The notes under the pieces were generated by a model. It was given only the letters and a program-made list of their open reading frames with translations. It did no database searches and was not told where the DNA came from. A stretch of DNA of 64,000 nucleotides, taken from NCBI GenBank assembly GCA_905182755.1, contig CAJJCS010000007.1, forward strand, positions 94,254-158,253, read 5' to 3'. The stretch comes from Aequorivita sp. HC6-5 (GTDB lineage Bacteria; Bacteroidota; Bacteroidia; Flavobacteriales; Flavobacteriaceae). A program made the position numbers and the translations under genes. This document shows, in pieces, positions 29,003-38,295 of the stretch. Position 1 is the first letter of the stretch. Each line of letters starts with the position of its first letter.

Positions 29003-30814
29003 CTATTTTTTTTCTTTTGTTTGCGCGTTGTTAAAATGCACTCTAATTTTTTTGGCCCTACTAGCGCCTATTACCTTTGTTAAATCTTCAAAAGAAGCCT
29101 CGCCAATACGTTTGGTGCTTTTAAAAACCCGCAAGAGGTCAACAACTGTTTTCTCACCAATACCCTCAATGGTTTCTAGAGCAGTGTTTAGCGCTTCTTT
29201 ACTTCTTTTTTGCCTATGAAATGTAATTCCAAAACGGTGTGCTTCGTTTCTTAATTGTTGAATAATCTTTAATGTTTCAGACTTTTTATCCAAATACAAG
29301 GGTATAGGGTCATCGGGGTAGAACAACTCTTCTAATCTTTTTGCAATTCCAATAATAGCTATTTTACCTCGCAAACCAAGATCGTCAAGGGCTTTTAAGG
29401 AGGAAGATAATTGCCCTTTCCCTCCATCGATAATAATAAGTTGTGGCAAGGGCTGATCCTCTTTTAGTAAACGCTTGTATCTCCTAAAAACAACCTCCTC
29501 CATAGAAGCAAAATCATCCGGGCCAACTACGGTTTTAATAGCAAACTTGCGGTAGTCTTTTTTACTTGGCTTACCATCTTTAAATACCACACAAGCAGCA
29601 ACAGGATTGGTTCCTTGAATATTACTATTATCAAAACACTCTATATGGCGAGGCTCTTGAGAGAGGCGTAAATCTTTTTTCATTTGCGCCATAATCCTGT
29701 TTGCATGTCTAGATGGATCTACAATCTTAGCCTGTTTGAAGCGCTCCATTCTGAAATATTTAGCATTACGCGTTGATAGGTCCAAAATTTTCTTTTTATC
29801 GCCTAGTTTTGGAATATGTAACTTCACCCCTGCTTCAACGTTAATTGTAAAGGGCACATACACCTCCTTGGATTGAGAGTTAAATCTTTGGCGCAGCTCC
29901 ACAACACTAAGCTCTAATAACTGGGCGTCTGTCTCATCTAATTTTTTCTTTATCTCTAGGGTGTGACTTCTAATGATTGACCCAAAAGAAAGCTGCAGAA
30001 AATTAACATACCCATAGCTCTCATCACTAATGACACTAAAGACATCTACATTATTAATATTTGGGTTTACTACCGTAGATTTACTTTGATAGTTCTGTAG
30101 GGTTTCTATCTTCTCTTTTATGCGCTGGGCATCTTCAAATTGTAAATTGGCAGCATAGCGGTTCATTTGCTGCTTAAACCCTCCCAAAGACTCTTTAAAA
30201 TTTCCTTTTAAAAGGTTTCTAATAGCATCAATGGCTTCATTATAGGCTATTTCAGAATGTAAATTTTCACAAGGACCTAGGCAGTTTCCTAGGTGGTACT
30301 CTAAGCAAACTTTATATTTCCCATTGGTTATTTTTTCATGAGCCAAATCATAGGTACAGCTGCGCAAAGGGTATAGCCCCTTTATTAAATCTAAAAGGGT
30401 ATGTACTGTTTTAAAATTGGTGTAGGGCCCAAAGTACTCACTGCCATCTTTTATGAGTCTGCGAGTAGAAAATACTCTTGGGAAACGCTCTTTTTTGATG
30501 CAAATCCAAGGGTAGGTTTTATCATCCTTTAGTAAGACATTATACTTGGGTTGGTATTTTTTAATAAGGTTGTTTTCCAGCAACAGTGCATCTGTCTCTG
30601 TGGCAACCACAATGTGTTTAATGTCAACAATTTGTTTAACAAGTATGCGCGTGCGAGCAATTTCATGGGTTTTATTGAAATAAGAACCCACTCTTTTTTT
30701 TAAGTTTTTTGCTTTCCCGATGTATAAAAGTTGCCCGTCTTTATCATAATACTGATACACACCAGGGGTTTGGGGTAGGGTAGAAACTTGTAGCGCTACA
30801 GGTGCTTGTGCCAT
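29003..30814 (-). CDS. uvrC: Excinuclease ABC subunit C
   Basis: A 603-residue UvrC. It has the N-terminal GIY-YIG nuclease domain (PGVYQYYDKDGQLLYIGKAKNL), a UVR segment (residues about 205-240), the RNase H-like endonuclease domain (IECFDNSNIQGTNPVAA, IIDGGKGQL) and C-terminal helix-hairpin-helix (IEGIGEKTVVDLL). It makes both incisions around UvrB-bound DNA lesions in nucleotide excision repair. It lies 9 bp upstream of the patatin-like gene and may be co-transcribed with it. Confidence 0.97.
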   Translation of the reverse strand: MAQAPVALQVSTLPQTPGVYQYYDKDGQLLYIGKAKNLKKRVGSYFNKTHEIARTRILVKQIVDIKHIVVATETDALLLENNLIKKYQPKYNVLLKDDKTYPWICIKKERFPRVFSTRRLIKDGSEYFGPYTNFKTVHTLLDLIKGLYPLRSCTYDLAHEKITNGKYKVCLEYHLGNCLGPCENLHSEIAYNEAIDAIRNLLKGNFKESLGGFKQQMNRYAANLQFEDAQRIKEKIETLQNYQSKSTVVNPNINNVDVFSVISDESYGYVNFLQLSFGSIIRSHTLEIKKKLDETDAQLLELSVVELRQRFNSQSKEVYVPFTINVEAGVKLHIPKLGDKKKILDLSTRNAKYFRMERFKQAKIVDPSRHANRIMAQMKKDLRLSQEPRHIECFDNSNIQGTNPVAACVVFKDGKPSKKDYRKFAIKTVVGPDDFASMEEVVFRRYKRLLKEDQPLPQLIIIDGGKGQLSSSLKALDDLGLRGKIAIIGIAKRLEELFYPDDPIPLYLDKKSETLKIIQQLRNEAHRFGITFHRQKRSKEALNTALETIEGIGEKTVVDLLRVFKSTKRIGEASFEDLTKVIGASRAKKIRVHFNNAQTKEKK

Positions 30815-30955
30815 AGGGTAAAGATAAAAGCATTTTATGATAATGACAGGTATTCTCTTATGAAATTAACCCATCTATTATTTAACCCTAGAGGGTGGCT
30901 TTATGGAAAATAAAAGCTGATTTTTTAGTACATTGCAACAACCAAGATACCATAG

Positions 30956-31828
30956 ATGAACATTGCCATTCTTTCTCGAGCAGAACAACTGTACTCCACA
31001 CAAAGCCTTTTAAAAGCTGGAGAGGTTCAAAATCATGATATAGAAATCATTGATCCTGCCTACTGTAATTTAATGATCGTAAACAACAAAGCTGTTTTAC
31101 AGTACCACGATCAAATCATTGATGATCTGGATGCTATTATTCCTAGAATTGGCGCATCAAACACATACAGAGGCGCATCTATTGTGAGACATTTTGAATC
31201 TATGGGGGTTTTTAGTATTGCATCTTCACAAGGCATTATTAACTCTAGAGATAAGTGGACCTGTTTTCAAATACTAGCACAAAAAGGCATTGCAATGCCT
31301 AAAACAACGCTAGGCGCTCACCCCTATCTAGAAGATTTTGTTAAAGATTTTGGAGACAAACCTATTATTATTAAAATGCTTGAAGGCACCCACGGCCAGG
31401 GAGTTATTTTGTGCGAAAACTTTAAAAATGCACTAGCTACGGCCCAGACCCTCCAAGTCGCAGGGGTTAAATTTGTAATGCAAGAATTCATTGAAGAGTC
31501 TAAAGGTACAGACATTAGAGCCTTTGTTGTAGCCGGAGAAGTGGTAGCATCTATTAAAAGGCAATCTAAAGATGGAGATTTCAGGTCTAACCTGCATCAG
31601 GGAGGCAGTGCAAGTATCATACAATTATCACAGGCAGAAAAGCAATTGGCAGTTGCCTCGGCAAAAGCATTAGATTTACATGTCTGTGGTGTAGATATAT
31701 TGTCTTCAAAAAGAGGCCCTTTGGTCTTGGAGGTAAACTCTACACCGGGGCTAGAAGGTGTCGAAACTACTACAGGGGTTGACGTATCAGGAAAAATTAT
31801 AGCATTTATAGAACAGCAAAAAAAATAA
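30956..31828 (+). CDS. rimK: RimK-like ATP-grasp ligase
   Basis: A 290-residue ATP-grasp protein. Its N-terminal part matches RimK (AIIPRIGASNTYRGASIVRHFE). The ATP-grasp motifs are KMLEGTHGQGVILCE, MQEFIEESKGTDIRAFVV and LVLEVNSTPGLEG. The family adds glutamate residues to ribosomal protein S6 or makes related peptide bonds. It is followed 15 bp downstream by an aspartoacylase-like gene, a recurrent pairing. The acceptor here may differ from S6. Confidence 0.88.
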   Translation: MNIAILSRAEQLYSTQSLLKAGEVQNHDIEIIDPAYCNLMIVNNKAVLQYHDQIIDDLDAIIPRIGASNTYRGASIVRHFESMGVFSIASSQGIINSRDKWTCFQILAQKGIAMPKTTLGAHPYLEDFVKDFGDKPIIIKMLEGTHGQGVILCENFKNALATAQTLQVAGVKFVMQEFIEESKGTDIRAFVVAGEVVASIKRQSKDGDFRSNLHQGGSASIIQLSQAEKQLAVASAKALDLHVCGVDILSSKRGPLVLEVNSTPGLEGVETTTGVDVSGKIIAFIEQQKK

Positions 31829-31843
31829 TTCGTTCTCGTTTTT

Positions 31844-32848
31844 ATGGCATATAACAATACAGATCTGGTTATTCTTGGTGAAAAAATAGCCTTAGGACAA
31901 AGTAAAACCATTAATTTTAGCTTTGCAAAACTCTACACCTCAAGCAAAGTAGAAATTCCTGTTATCATACAGCGCGCTAAAACTCCTGGGCCAACGGTTC
32001 TTATCACAGCAGGTATACATGGAGACGAAATTAACGGAGTTGAGATTGTACGGCAAATAATTGCAAGAAAAATCAACATTCCTCTTTCAGGCACTACCAT
32101 CTGTATTCCTATTTTAAACACCTTTGGATTTTTAAATGCTGATAGAACTTTCCCAGACGGAAGAGACCTCAACAGGGTTTTCCCTGGCACTAAAACAGGG
32201 TCATTGGCCAGTAGAGTGGCTTATTATTTTACCAAAGAAATACTGCCCTTTGCAGATTATTGTCTGGATTTTCATACGGGAGGTGCACAGCGCTTTAACG
32301 CTCCACAAATACGCATCACTCCAAAAAGCCCTGAGCTTTTAAAATTAGCCTCCATATTCAATGCTCCTTTTACGGTATATGCATCAAATATTTCAAAATC
32401 ATACAGAGCAACCTGTCATAAAATAGGAACTCCTATTTTACTTTTTGAAGGAGGAAAATCACAAAGCAGTAATAAAAACATTGTCACGCAAGGTGTAGAT
32501 GGAGTAATGCGCGTTTTAGACCATCTAGGAATGCTAAGTTCAAGCATTGAAGTGCCTAAAAAAAAGAGCGCTACTATAATTATTAAGACCAGTAAATGGA
32601 TTAGAGCACAAAAAAGTGGGCTATTACATCTTAAAATTCCTTGTAATAAACATGTTGAGAAAGGAGAATTTTTAGCTACCATTACAGATCCTTATGGCAC
32701 AATGCGCTTTAAGGTATTGGCGCCAAACAATGGGTATATTATAAATGTAAACCAGGCCCCTATAGTATATCAGGGAGATGCCATTTTTCATGTTTCCACG
32801 CAAAGCAACACTATTGAACAGGCCCAACAAGAAGACAAAAAACAATGA
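31844..32848 (+). CDS. Succinylglutamate desuccinylase/aspartoacylase family protein
   Basis: A 334-residue zinc-dependent hydrolase of the AstE/AspA (M14-like) family. Visible are GIHGDEINGVE (two zinc ligands), LNRVFPGTKTGS and DFHTGG. A C-terminal barrel-sandwich-like segment follows (LLHLKIPCNKHVEKGEFLATI). Its stop overlaps the next start by 4 bp (ATGA). The pairing with rimK suggests it might hydrolyse a bond made by the ligase, but this is inference. Confidence 0.85.
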   Translation: MAYNNTDLVILGEKIALGQSKTINFSFAKLYTSSKVEIPVIIQRAKTPGPTVLITAGIHGDEINGVEIVRQIIARKINIPLSGTTICIPILNTFGFLNADRTFPDGRDLNRVFPGTKTGSLASRVAYYFTKEILPFADYCLDFHTGGAQRFNAPQIRITPKSPELLKLASIFNAPFTVYASNISKSYRATCHKIGTPILLFEGGKSQSSNKNIVTQGVDGVMRVLDHLGMLSSSIEVPKKKSATIIIKTSKWIRAQKSGLLHLKIPCNKHVEKGEFLATITDPYGTMRFKVLAPNNGYIINVNQAPIVYQGDAIFHVSTQSNTIEQAQQEDKKQ

Positions 32849-33405
32849 CCAAAGAAACACTTAGACAACACTACAAATCCCTGAGAGCTTCCTTGGACAC
32901 AGAAGCTGTTGCAGATCAAAGCCTTGCCATTGCAAACCAGGTGTTACAATTACCAATTTGGGAGTACACCAATTACCATGTTTTTTTACCTATAGAAAAT
33001 AAAGTAGAGGTAGATACTAGCTATTTGCTAAGTGTTTTGCAAGGAAAAGATAAAAGTGTTATTCTTTCAAAATCTAATTTTGACACCCACACCATGCAAC
33101 ACATTTTGTTGCAAGAAAATACCCGTATTGCTATTTCAAAATTTGGCATTCCAGAACCTCAACAAGGTGTTGAAATTTTGGCCCCTAGCATAGATGTAGT
33201 TTTTGTGCCGCTACTTGCTTTTGACAAAAAGGGGCATAGGGTGGGATATGGAAAAGGATTTTATGATCGGTTTTTAAAACAGTGCGCTCCAGAGGCCCGC
33301 TTTGTTGGACTTTCGTTTTTTGCCCCAGAGAATAAAATACCAAGCGCCTCACATGATATTGCGCTTAATTACTGTGTCACTCCAAAGAACACCTATACTT
33401 TTTAA
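32845..33405 (+). CDS. 5-formyltetrahydrofolate cyclo-ligase
   Basis: A 186-residue protein of the 5-FCL family, which converts 5-formyl-THF to 5,10-methenyl-THF using ATP. Family motifs are MTKETLRQHYKSLRASL at the N-terminus, VFVPLLAFDKKGHRVGYGKGFYDRFL and ALNYCVTP. The start overlaps the preceding gene through ATGA, so translation is probably coupled. It is the third gene of a rimK operon. Confidence 0.93.
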   Translation: MTKETLRQHYKSLRASLDTEAVADQSLAIANQVLQLPIWEYTNYHVFLPIENKVEVDTSYLLSVLQGKDKSVILSKSNFDTHTMQHILLQENTRIAISKFGIPEPQQGVEILAPSIDVVFVPLLAFDKKGHRVGYGKGFYDRFLKQCAPEARFVGLSFFAPENKIPSASHDIALNYCVTPKNTYTF

Positions 33406-33438
33406 TATTTTAAAAAAGTTTCTAGGCAAGGATTTCGT

Positions 33439-34032
33439 CTACTTCGGAAATGTCTTTTTATTAAAAACAATGAGCATTCCAACACCAGTGCTAATGGCAA
33501 CATCTGCAACATTAAATACAGGGTCAAAAAAGGTAAAGCGTTCTCCCCCCCAGACAGGTATCCAGTTAGGCAATACCCCGTTGTATAGCGGAAATGAAAG
33601 CATGTCTACAACTTTACCATGAAACAGGGTGCCGTATGGCTGATCTGCAAAGGCAGTAGCAACATTGGCATAACTTGCGTCAAAAATAACACCATAAAAT
33701 ACAGAGTCAATAATGTTTCCCAGAGCGCCAGCGAAAATTAAGGCAACAGCACAAAGAAGAATCCCTGCACTTTTTTTTCTGGCACTATCCCAAAGCCAAT
33801 ACCCTATTCCACATATGGCAACAAGCCTAAATAATGTGAGTATTAATTTCCCGTAAGTTCCAGGTATTTTTGCTCCCCATGCCATACCATCATTTTCAAC
33901 AAATAAAATTCTAAACCAAGAAAACACGCCTACTTCTTCATGAAGCTGAAAGGTTGTTTTTATATAAACTTTAGAAATTTGATCAATTAACAAGATCAAA
34001 ACTATAAGAAGTATGGATTTTTTTAAGGTCAT
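33439..34032 (-). CDS. lspA: Lipoprotein signal peptidase
   Basis: A 197-residue signal peptidase II with four membrane segments. It is an inner-membrane aspartyl protease that cleaves prolipoproteins before the lipidated cysteine. The catalytic aspartates are in GNIIDS and FNVADVAIS, and the ENDGMAWG segment is the usual conserved block. It converges on the 5-FCL gene. The gene order ileS, DksA-like, lspA is common in Flavobacteriia. Confidence 0.95.
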   Translation of the reverse strand: MTLKKSILLIVLILLIDQISKVYIKTTFQLHEEVGVFSWFRILFVENDGMAWGAKIPGTYGKLILTLFRLVAICGIGYWLWDSARKKSAGILLCAVALIFAGALGNIIDSVFYGVIFDASYANVATAFADQPYGTLFHGKVVDMLSFPLYNGVLPNWIPVWGGERFTFFDPVFNVADVAISTGVGMLIVFNKKTFPK

Positions 34033-34111
34033 GGCGCGTAAATAACGTTGACAAAAATAACATTATTATTTGATTTAAAACATGGGGGCAAGCCCTCCTT
34101 TTATAGCCCTG

Positions 34112-34191
34112 AGTATGCCCTTTAAGGTAGGCATACTGGTGTTTGGTATATTAACGCAAAAAGACCCTACTGAGCTGGCAAGGTCTTTTTG
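34112..34191 (-). terminator. Terminator-like hairpins between DksA-like gene and lspA
   Basis: Two inverted repeats lie in the gap. AGTATGCC/GGCATACT spans 34112-34136, and AAAAAGACC/GGTCTTTTT spans about 34157-34190. The second is flanked by A- and T-runs and could end leftward transcripts after the DksA-like gene. Confidence 0.6.
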
Positions 34192-34219
34192 TATCACATT
34201 AGTAGTGCGCAAGATGGTG

Positions 34220-34600
34220 TTACTGCATGTTTTTTGCCTCTATACTCAGGGTGGCATGAGGCACTAGTTTTAAACGCTCAGGGTTGATTAGTTTTTTTGT
34301 AACTCTACAAACCCCGTAGGTTTTATTTTCTATTCTAATTAATGCATTTTTAAGATCACGAATAAATTTTTCTTGACGTATGGCTAGTTGAGATGAGGTT
34401 TCTTTACTCATTACTTCACTTCCTTCGTCAAATGCCTTAAATGTTGGAGAGGTGTCATCTGTACCGTTGTTACTGTCATTCCTGTAGGCGCTTTTCATGA
34501 GCTCTAATTGTTCTTGAGCTGCTACAATTTTCTCTTTTATAAGGGCTCTAAAAGCTTCTAACTCTGCGTCATTATATCTAGTTTTAACATCTGCTGCCAT
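34220..34600 (-). CDS. TraR/DksA family protein lacking a complete zinc finger
   Basis: A 126-residue protein with the coiled-coil plus C-terminal DksA-type region (SQLAIRQEKFIRDLKNALIRIENKTYGVC). The classic four-cysteine zinc finger is reduced to one cysteine (YGVCRVTKKLI), as I recall for flavobacterial members. DksA proteins bind RNA polymerase in the secondary channel to modulate initiation with ppGpp. It lies 11 bp downstream of ileS and is probably co-transcribed with it. Confidence 0.85.
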   Translation of the reverse strand: MAADVKTRYNDAELEAFRALIKEKIVAAQEQLELMKSAYRNDSNNGTDDTSPTFKAFDEGSEVMSKETSSQLAIRQEKFIRDLKNALIRIENKTYGVCRVTKKLINPERLKLVPHATLSIEAKNMQ

Positions 34601-34611
34601 AAGGATTTAAT

Positions 34612-37600
34612 TTATTTATTAATACTCAATTTTGTTTGGATACCATCAAACGAAATTTCGGTGCCGTGTTCCATTTCTACTTTAAATGAAAGGGTATCGG
34701 TTAGGGTTTCTTCTTTAATATATTCTAGGTTTTGCGCAACTGCGGTGTCTAACATCTCGCAAGACAACAAACTTACATGGATTCTATCGGTTACTTCAAA
34801 ACCAGAGTCTTTACGCAGGTTTTGAATACGGTTAACGATCTCTCTTGCTATCCCTTCATTTTTTAATGTTTCAGAAATAGTGACATCTAGAGCAACTGTT
34901 ATCCCGTTACTGTTGGCAACCAACCATCCCTCAATATCTTGAGAGCTAATTATGACATCGTCCAAGGTCAATGTAGTACTTTTTTCTGAAATTTTAATAG
35001 CCATCTGGCCTTCTTTTTCTAACAAATTAATCTGGTCTTGACCAAGCTGCATAATAACAGCCGCTACCGCCTTCATGTCTTTTCCAAAACGAGGTCCTAG
35101 CTTTTTAAAGTCAGGCTTAATTTGTTTAACCAATATCCCAGAATCTTCGTCAATAAGTTCTATTTCCTTGACATTCACTTCGCTTTTAATCAAATCGCTA
35201 ACGGCTTGAATTTCTTTTCTCGCCATGGCATCTAAAACAGGCACCATTATTTTTTGCAGCGGTTGGCGTACTTTTATTTTCTCTCTTTGTCTTAATGATA
35301 AAACCAAAGAGGATATCGTTTGGGCTTTTTGCATTCTTGCCTCCAAGGCGCTATCAATTAATGAAGTGTCTGCAACCGGAAAATCCGTTAAGTGAACAGA
35401 AATTTTTACCTCATTTTTTGACACCACAGCCACTAAATCTTTGTAAAGCCTGTCCATGAAAAACGGCGCTATTGGTGCTCCCAATTTGGCAACAGTCTCT
35501 AGGCAAGTATACAGGGTTTGGTAGGCAGATATTTTATCTTCCTCATAGCTTCCTTTCCAGTAGCGTCTTCTGCTTAAACGTACAAACCAATTACTTAAAT
35601 TCTCACCAACAAAATTTTGTATAGCTCTTGCTGCTTTGGTAGGTTCATACTCTGTGAAAGCCTGGTCAACGGTTAAGATAAGTGTATTGAGTTCACTTAC
35701 TATCCAGCGGTCAATTTCTGGACGTTTTTCTATAGCAATAGCTGGCTCACTGTAAGTAAAACCATCTAAATTAGCGTACAGAGCAAAGAAGTTGTAGGTG
35801 TTATACAGGGTGCCAAAAAACTTGTTTCGAACCTCTCCAATACCATCGATATCAAACTTAAGGTTTTCCCAGGGGTTGGAATTACTTATCATATACCAGC
35901 GTGTTGCATCTGGTCCATATTTGTCTAGGGTTTCGAATGGGTCTGTGGCATTCCCAAGACGTTTAGACATTTTTTGTCCGTTTTTGTCTAAGACCAATCC
36001 GTTACTAACTACATTTTTATAGGCAACATCATCAAAAATCATGGTAGCAATTGCGTGAAGTGTATAAAACCATCCACGTGTTTGATCTACTCCTTCTGCT
36101 ATAAAATCTGCCTTACGCCATATATTCTCTACTTTCTCTTTGTTTTCAAATGGGTAATGCCATTGAGCGTATGGCATAGAGCCAGAATCAAACCAGACAT
36201 CAATTAAATCTGCCTCTCGCTTCATTGGTTTACCACTAGCTGAGACAAGGGTAATGTTATCTACAATGTTTTTATGAAGGTCTATTTTGTCGTAATTTTC
36301 TTCAGAGTAATCACCCACAACAAAATCCTGGTAAATATCTTTTTGTAAAACCCCTGCCGTGACTGCCTTTTGCATTTCGGTCTTCAGCTCTTCTATGCTA
36401 CCCACAATAATTTCTTCTGTGCCATCTTCTGTGCGCCATAAAGGCAAAGGAATACCCCAATAACGTGAACGAGATAAATTCCAATCATTAGCGTTGGCTA
36501 GCCAATTTCCAAAACGCCCTTCTCCAGTTGCTTTTGGCTTCCAGTTAATGGTTTTGTTTAATTCATGCATGCGGTCTTTAAAGTTGGTTACTTTAATAAA
36601 CCAAGAGTCTAGAGGGTAATATAATATAGGCTTATCTGTACGCCAGCAGTTGGGATAACTGTGCACGTATTTCTCTACTTTAAAAGCCTTATTCTCTATT
36701 TTTAATTTAATAGCAAGCTCTACATCTACAGATTTCTCTGGGGCTTGGCCATCATCATAATATTCGTTTTTTACATACTTGCCAGCAAATTCTCGCAGCT
36801 CTGGCCTAAACTTTCCTTGTAGATCTACAAGTGGCACTAGGTTTTCATTGGCGTCTTTCACCAACATAGGAGGCACCTGCGGAACCGCTTGTTTGGCAAC
36901 CATAGCATCATCTGCGCCAAAAGTAGGAGCTGTATGCACAATACCTGTACCGTCTTCTGTGGTTACAAAATCTCCCGCAATGACCCTAAAGGCGTTTGCT
37001 ATGCCCGCCTCTGGTGTTGCGTAGTCTAGCAACTGTTCATACCTAATTTCTAATAAATCACTCCCCTTGCAATGGGCAGCAACCAAGTAAGGAATTTTTT
37101 TATCTTCTTTATTGTAATTTGATACTACAGCTAGATCTTGAGTTTGCTCGTATTTTCCGGCAAATTGTTTTGCAACCAAGTTTTTGGCAAGAATTACATG
37201 AATTGGCTCAAAGGTGTATTGGTTATAGGTTGCAACAACTACATAATCAATCTTTGCCCCAACGGTTAATGCCGTGTTTGAAGGCAATGTCCAAGGAGTG
37301 GTTGTCCAGGCAAGAAAGTGAAGGTGATCAAACTTCTTTAAAAAATCTGGAAGTGAACGCTCTACCGCTTTAAACTGGGCCACTACCGTAGTGTCTGTAA
37401 CATCTTGATAGGTTCCGGGCTGGTTTAACTCGTGGCTACTTAGACCGGTTCCTGCCTTTGGAGAATAAGGCTGTATGGTATATCCTTTATATAATAAATC
37501 TTTATTGTAAATCTGCTTTAATAGCCACCATACACTCTCCATGTATTTTGGCTTGTAGGTAACATAAGGATCCTGCATGTCTACCCAATACCCGTAACTT

Positions 37601-38013
37601 TCGGTTACTTTGTTCCAGACATCTGTGTACTTCATCACAGCTTTTCTGCAGGCAGTATTATAATCTTCTACAGAAATTTTAGTGCCAATATCTTCTTTGG
37701 TAATCCCAAGTTGCTTCTCTACTCCAAGCTCAATAGGAAGGCCATGGGTGTCCCATCCTGCCTTACGATCTACCTTGAATCCTTTTTGAGTTTTATAGCG
37801 ACAAAAAATATCCTTGATGGCACGGGCCATTACGTGATGAATCCCTGGCAATCCATTTGCAGAGGGAGGCCCTTCAAAAAACACAAAAGGTGTTGCTCCT
37901 TCACGAATGGAAATACTCTGCTCGAAAACGTGTTCTTCTTTCCAGAAATCGAGTATTTCTTCTCCTAGTTTTGGGAGATCTAAGCCTTTATATTCTTTAA
38001 ATTTTGTGCTCAT
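34612..38013 (-). CDS. ileS: Isoleucyl-tRNA synthetase
   Basis: A 1133-residue class I aminoacyl-tRNA synthetase. The HIGH-type motif is in NGLPGIHHVMARAIKD and the KMSKS motif is KMSKRLGNA. The editing (CP1) domain lies between (TWTTTPWTLPSNTALTVG), and a C-terminal anticodon-binding region follows. It charges tRNA-Ile. The length and C-terminus are typical of the long Bacteroidota/eukaryote-like type. Confidence 0.97.
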   Translation of the reverse strand: MSTKFKEYKGLDLPKLGEEILDFWKEEHVFEQSISIREGATPFVFFEGPPSANGLPGIHHVMARAIKDIFCRYKTQKGFKVDRKAGWDTHGLPIELGVEKQLGITKEDIGTKISVEDYNTACRKAVMKYTDVWNKVTESYGYWVDMQDPYVTYKPKYMESVWWLLKQIYNKDLLYKGYTIQPYSPKAGTGLSSHELNQPGTYQDVTDTTVVAQFKAVERSLPDFLKKFDHLHFLAWTTTPWTLPSNTALTVGAKIDYVVVATYNQYTFEPIHVILAKNLVAKQFAGKYEQTQDLAVVSNYNKEDKKIPYLVAAHCKGSDLLEIRYEQLLDYATPEAGIANAFRVIAGDFVTTEDGTGIVHTAPTFGADDAMVAKQAVPQVPPMLVKDANENLVPLVDLQGKFRPELREFAGKYVKNEYYDDGQAPEKSVDVELAIKLKIENKAFKVEKYVHSYPNCWRTDKPILYYPLDSWFIKVTNFKDRMHELNKTINWKPKATGEGRFGNWLANANDWNLSRSRYWGIPLPLWRTEDGTEEIIVGSIEELKTEMQKAVTAGVLQKDIYQDFVVGDYSEENYDKIDLHKNIVDNITLVSASGKPMKREADLIDVWFDSGSMPYAQWHYPFENKEKVENIWRKADFIAEGVDQTRGWFYTLHAIATMIFDDVAYKNVVSNGLVLDKNGQKMSKRLGNATDPFETLDKYGPDATRWYMISNSNPWENLKFDIDGIGEVRNKFFGTLYNTYNFFALYANLDGFTYSEPAIAIEKRPEIDRWIVSELNTLILTVDQAFTEYEPTKAARAIQNFVGENLSNWFVRLSRRRYWKGSYEEDKISAYQTLYTCLETVAKLGAPIAPFFMDRLYKDLVAVVSKNEVKISVHLTDFPVADTSLIDSALEARMQKAQTISSLVLSLRQREKIKVRQPLQKIMVPVLDAMARKEIQAVSDLIKSEVNVKEIELIDEDSGILVKQIKPDFKKLGPRFGKDMKAVAAVIMQLGQDQINLLEKEGQMAIKISEKSTTLTLDDVIISSQDIEGWLVANSNGITVALDVTISETLKNEGIAREIVNRIQNLRKDSGFEVTDRIHVSLLSCEMLDTAVAQNLEYIKEETLTDTLSFKVEMEHGTEISFDGIQTKLSINK

Positions 38014-38265
38014 CTTGCAAAATCGCGGTAGCGAGTAATTAAGTTTCCAAAAAAACAGGAAGCTTGTTAGTAAAACTATGAATTGTTTAAGGCTGCAAAT
38101 TTAATCAATTTTAACTAAAAAATAAATGGATTCTCTCACAGAGAAATATCTATAAATATACCGTATTGCTTCAGGCTTTAAAATAAGTTGTCTGGTATTT
38201 TTATATATTAATTCAAAAAAATAATTTGATGCTAAAAATAATTTTAGTAGCCTTAAAAAAGGGCC

Positions 38266-38273
38266 TATTTTTG
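38266..38273 (+). promoter_or_regulatory. TAnnTTTG -7 box upstream of purD
   Basis: TATTTTTG matches the Bacteroidota -7 consensus 22 bp before the purD start codon. No clear TTG is present at the usual -33 position. Confidence 0.4.
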
Positions 38274-38295
38274 TGATGCATAAAATCTATATTTC

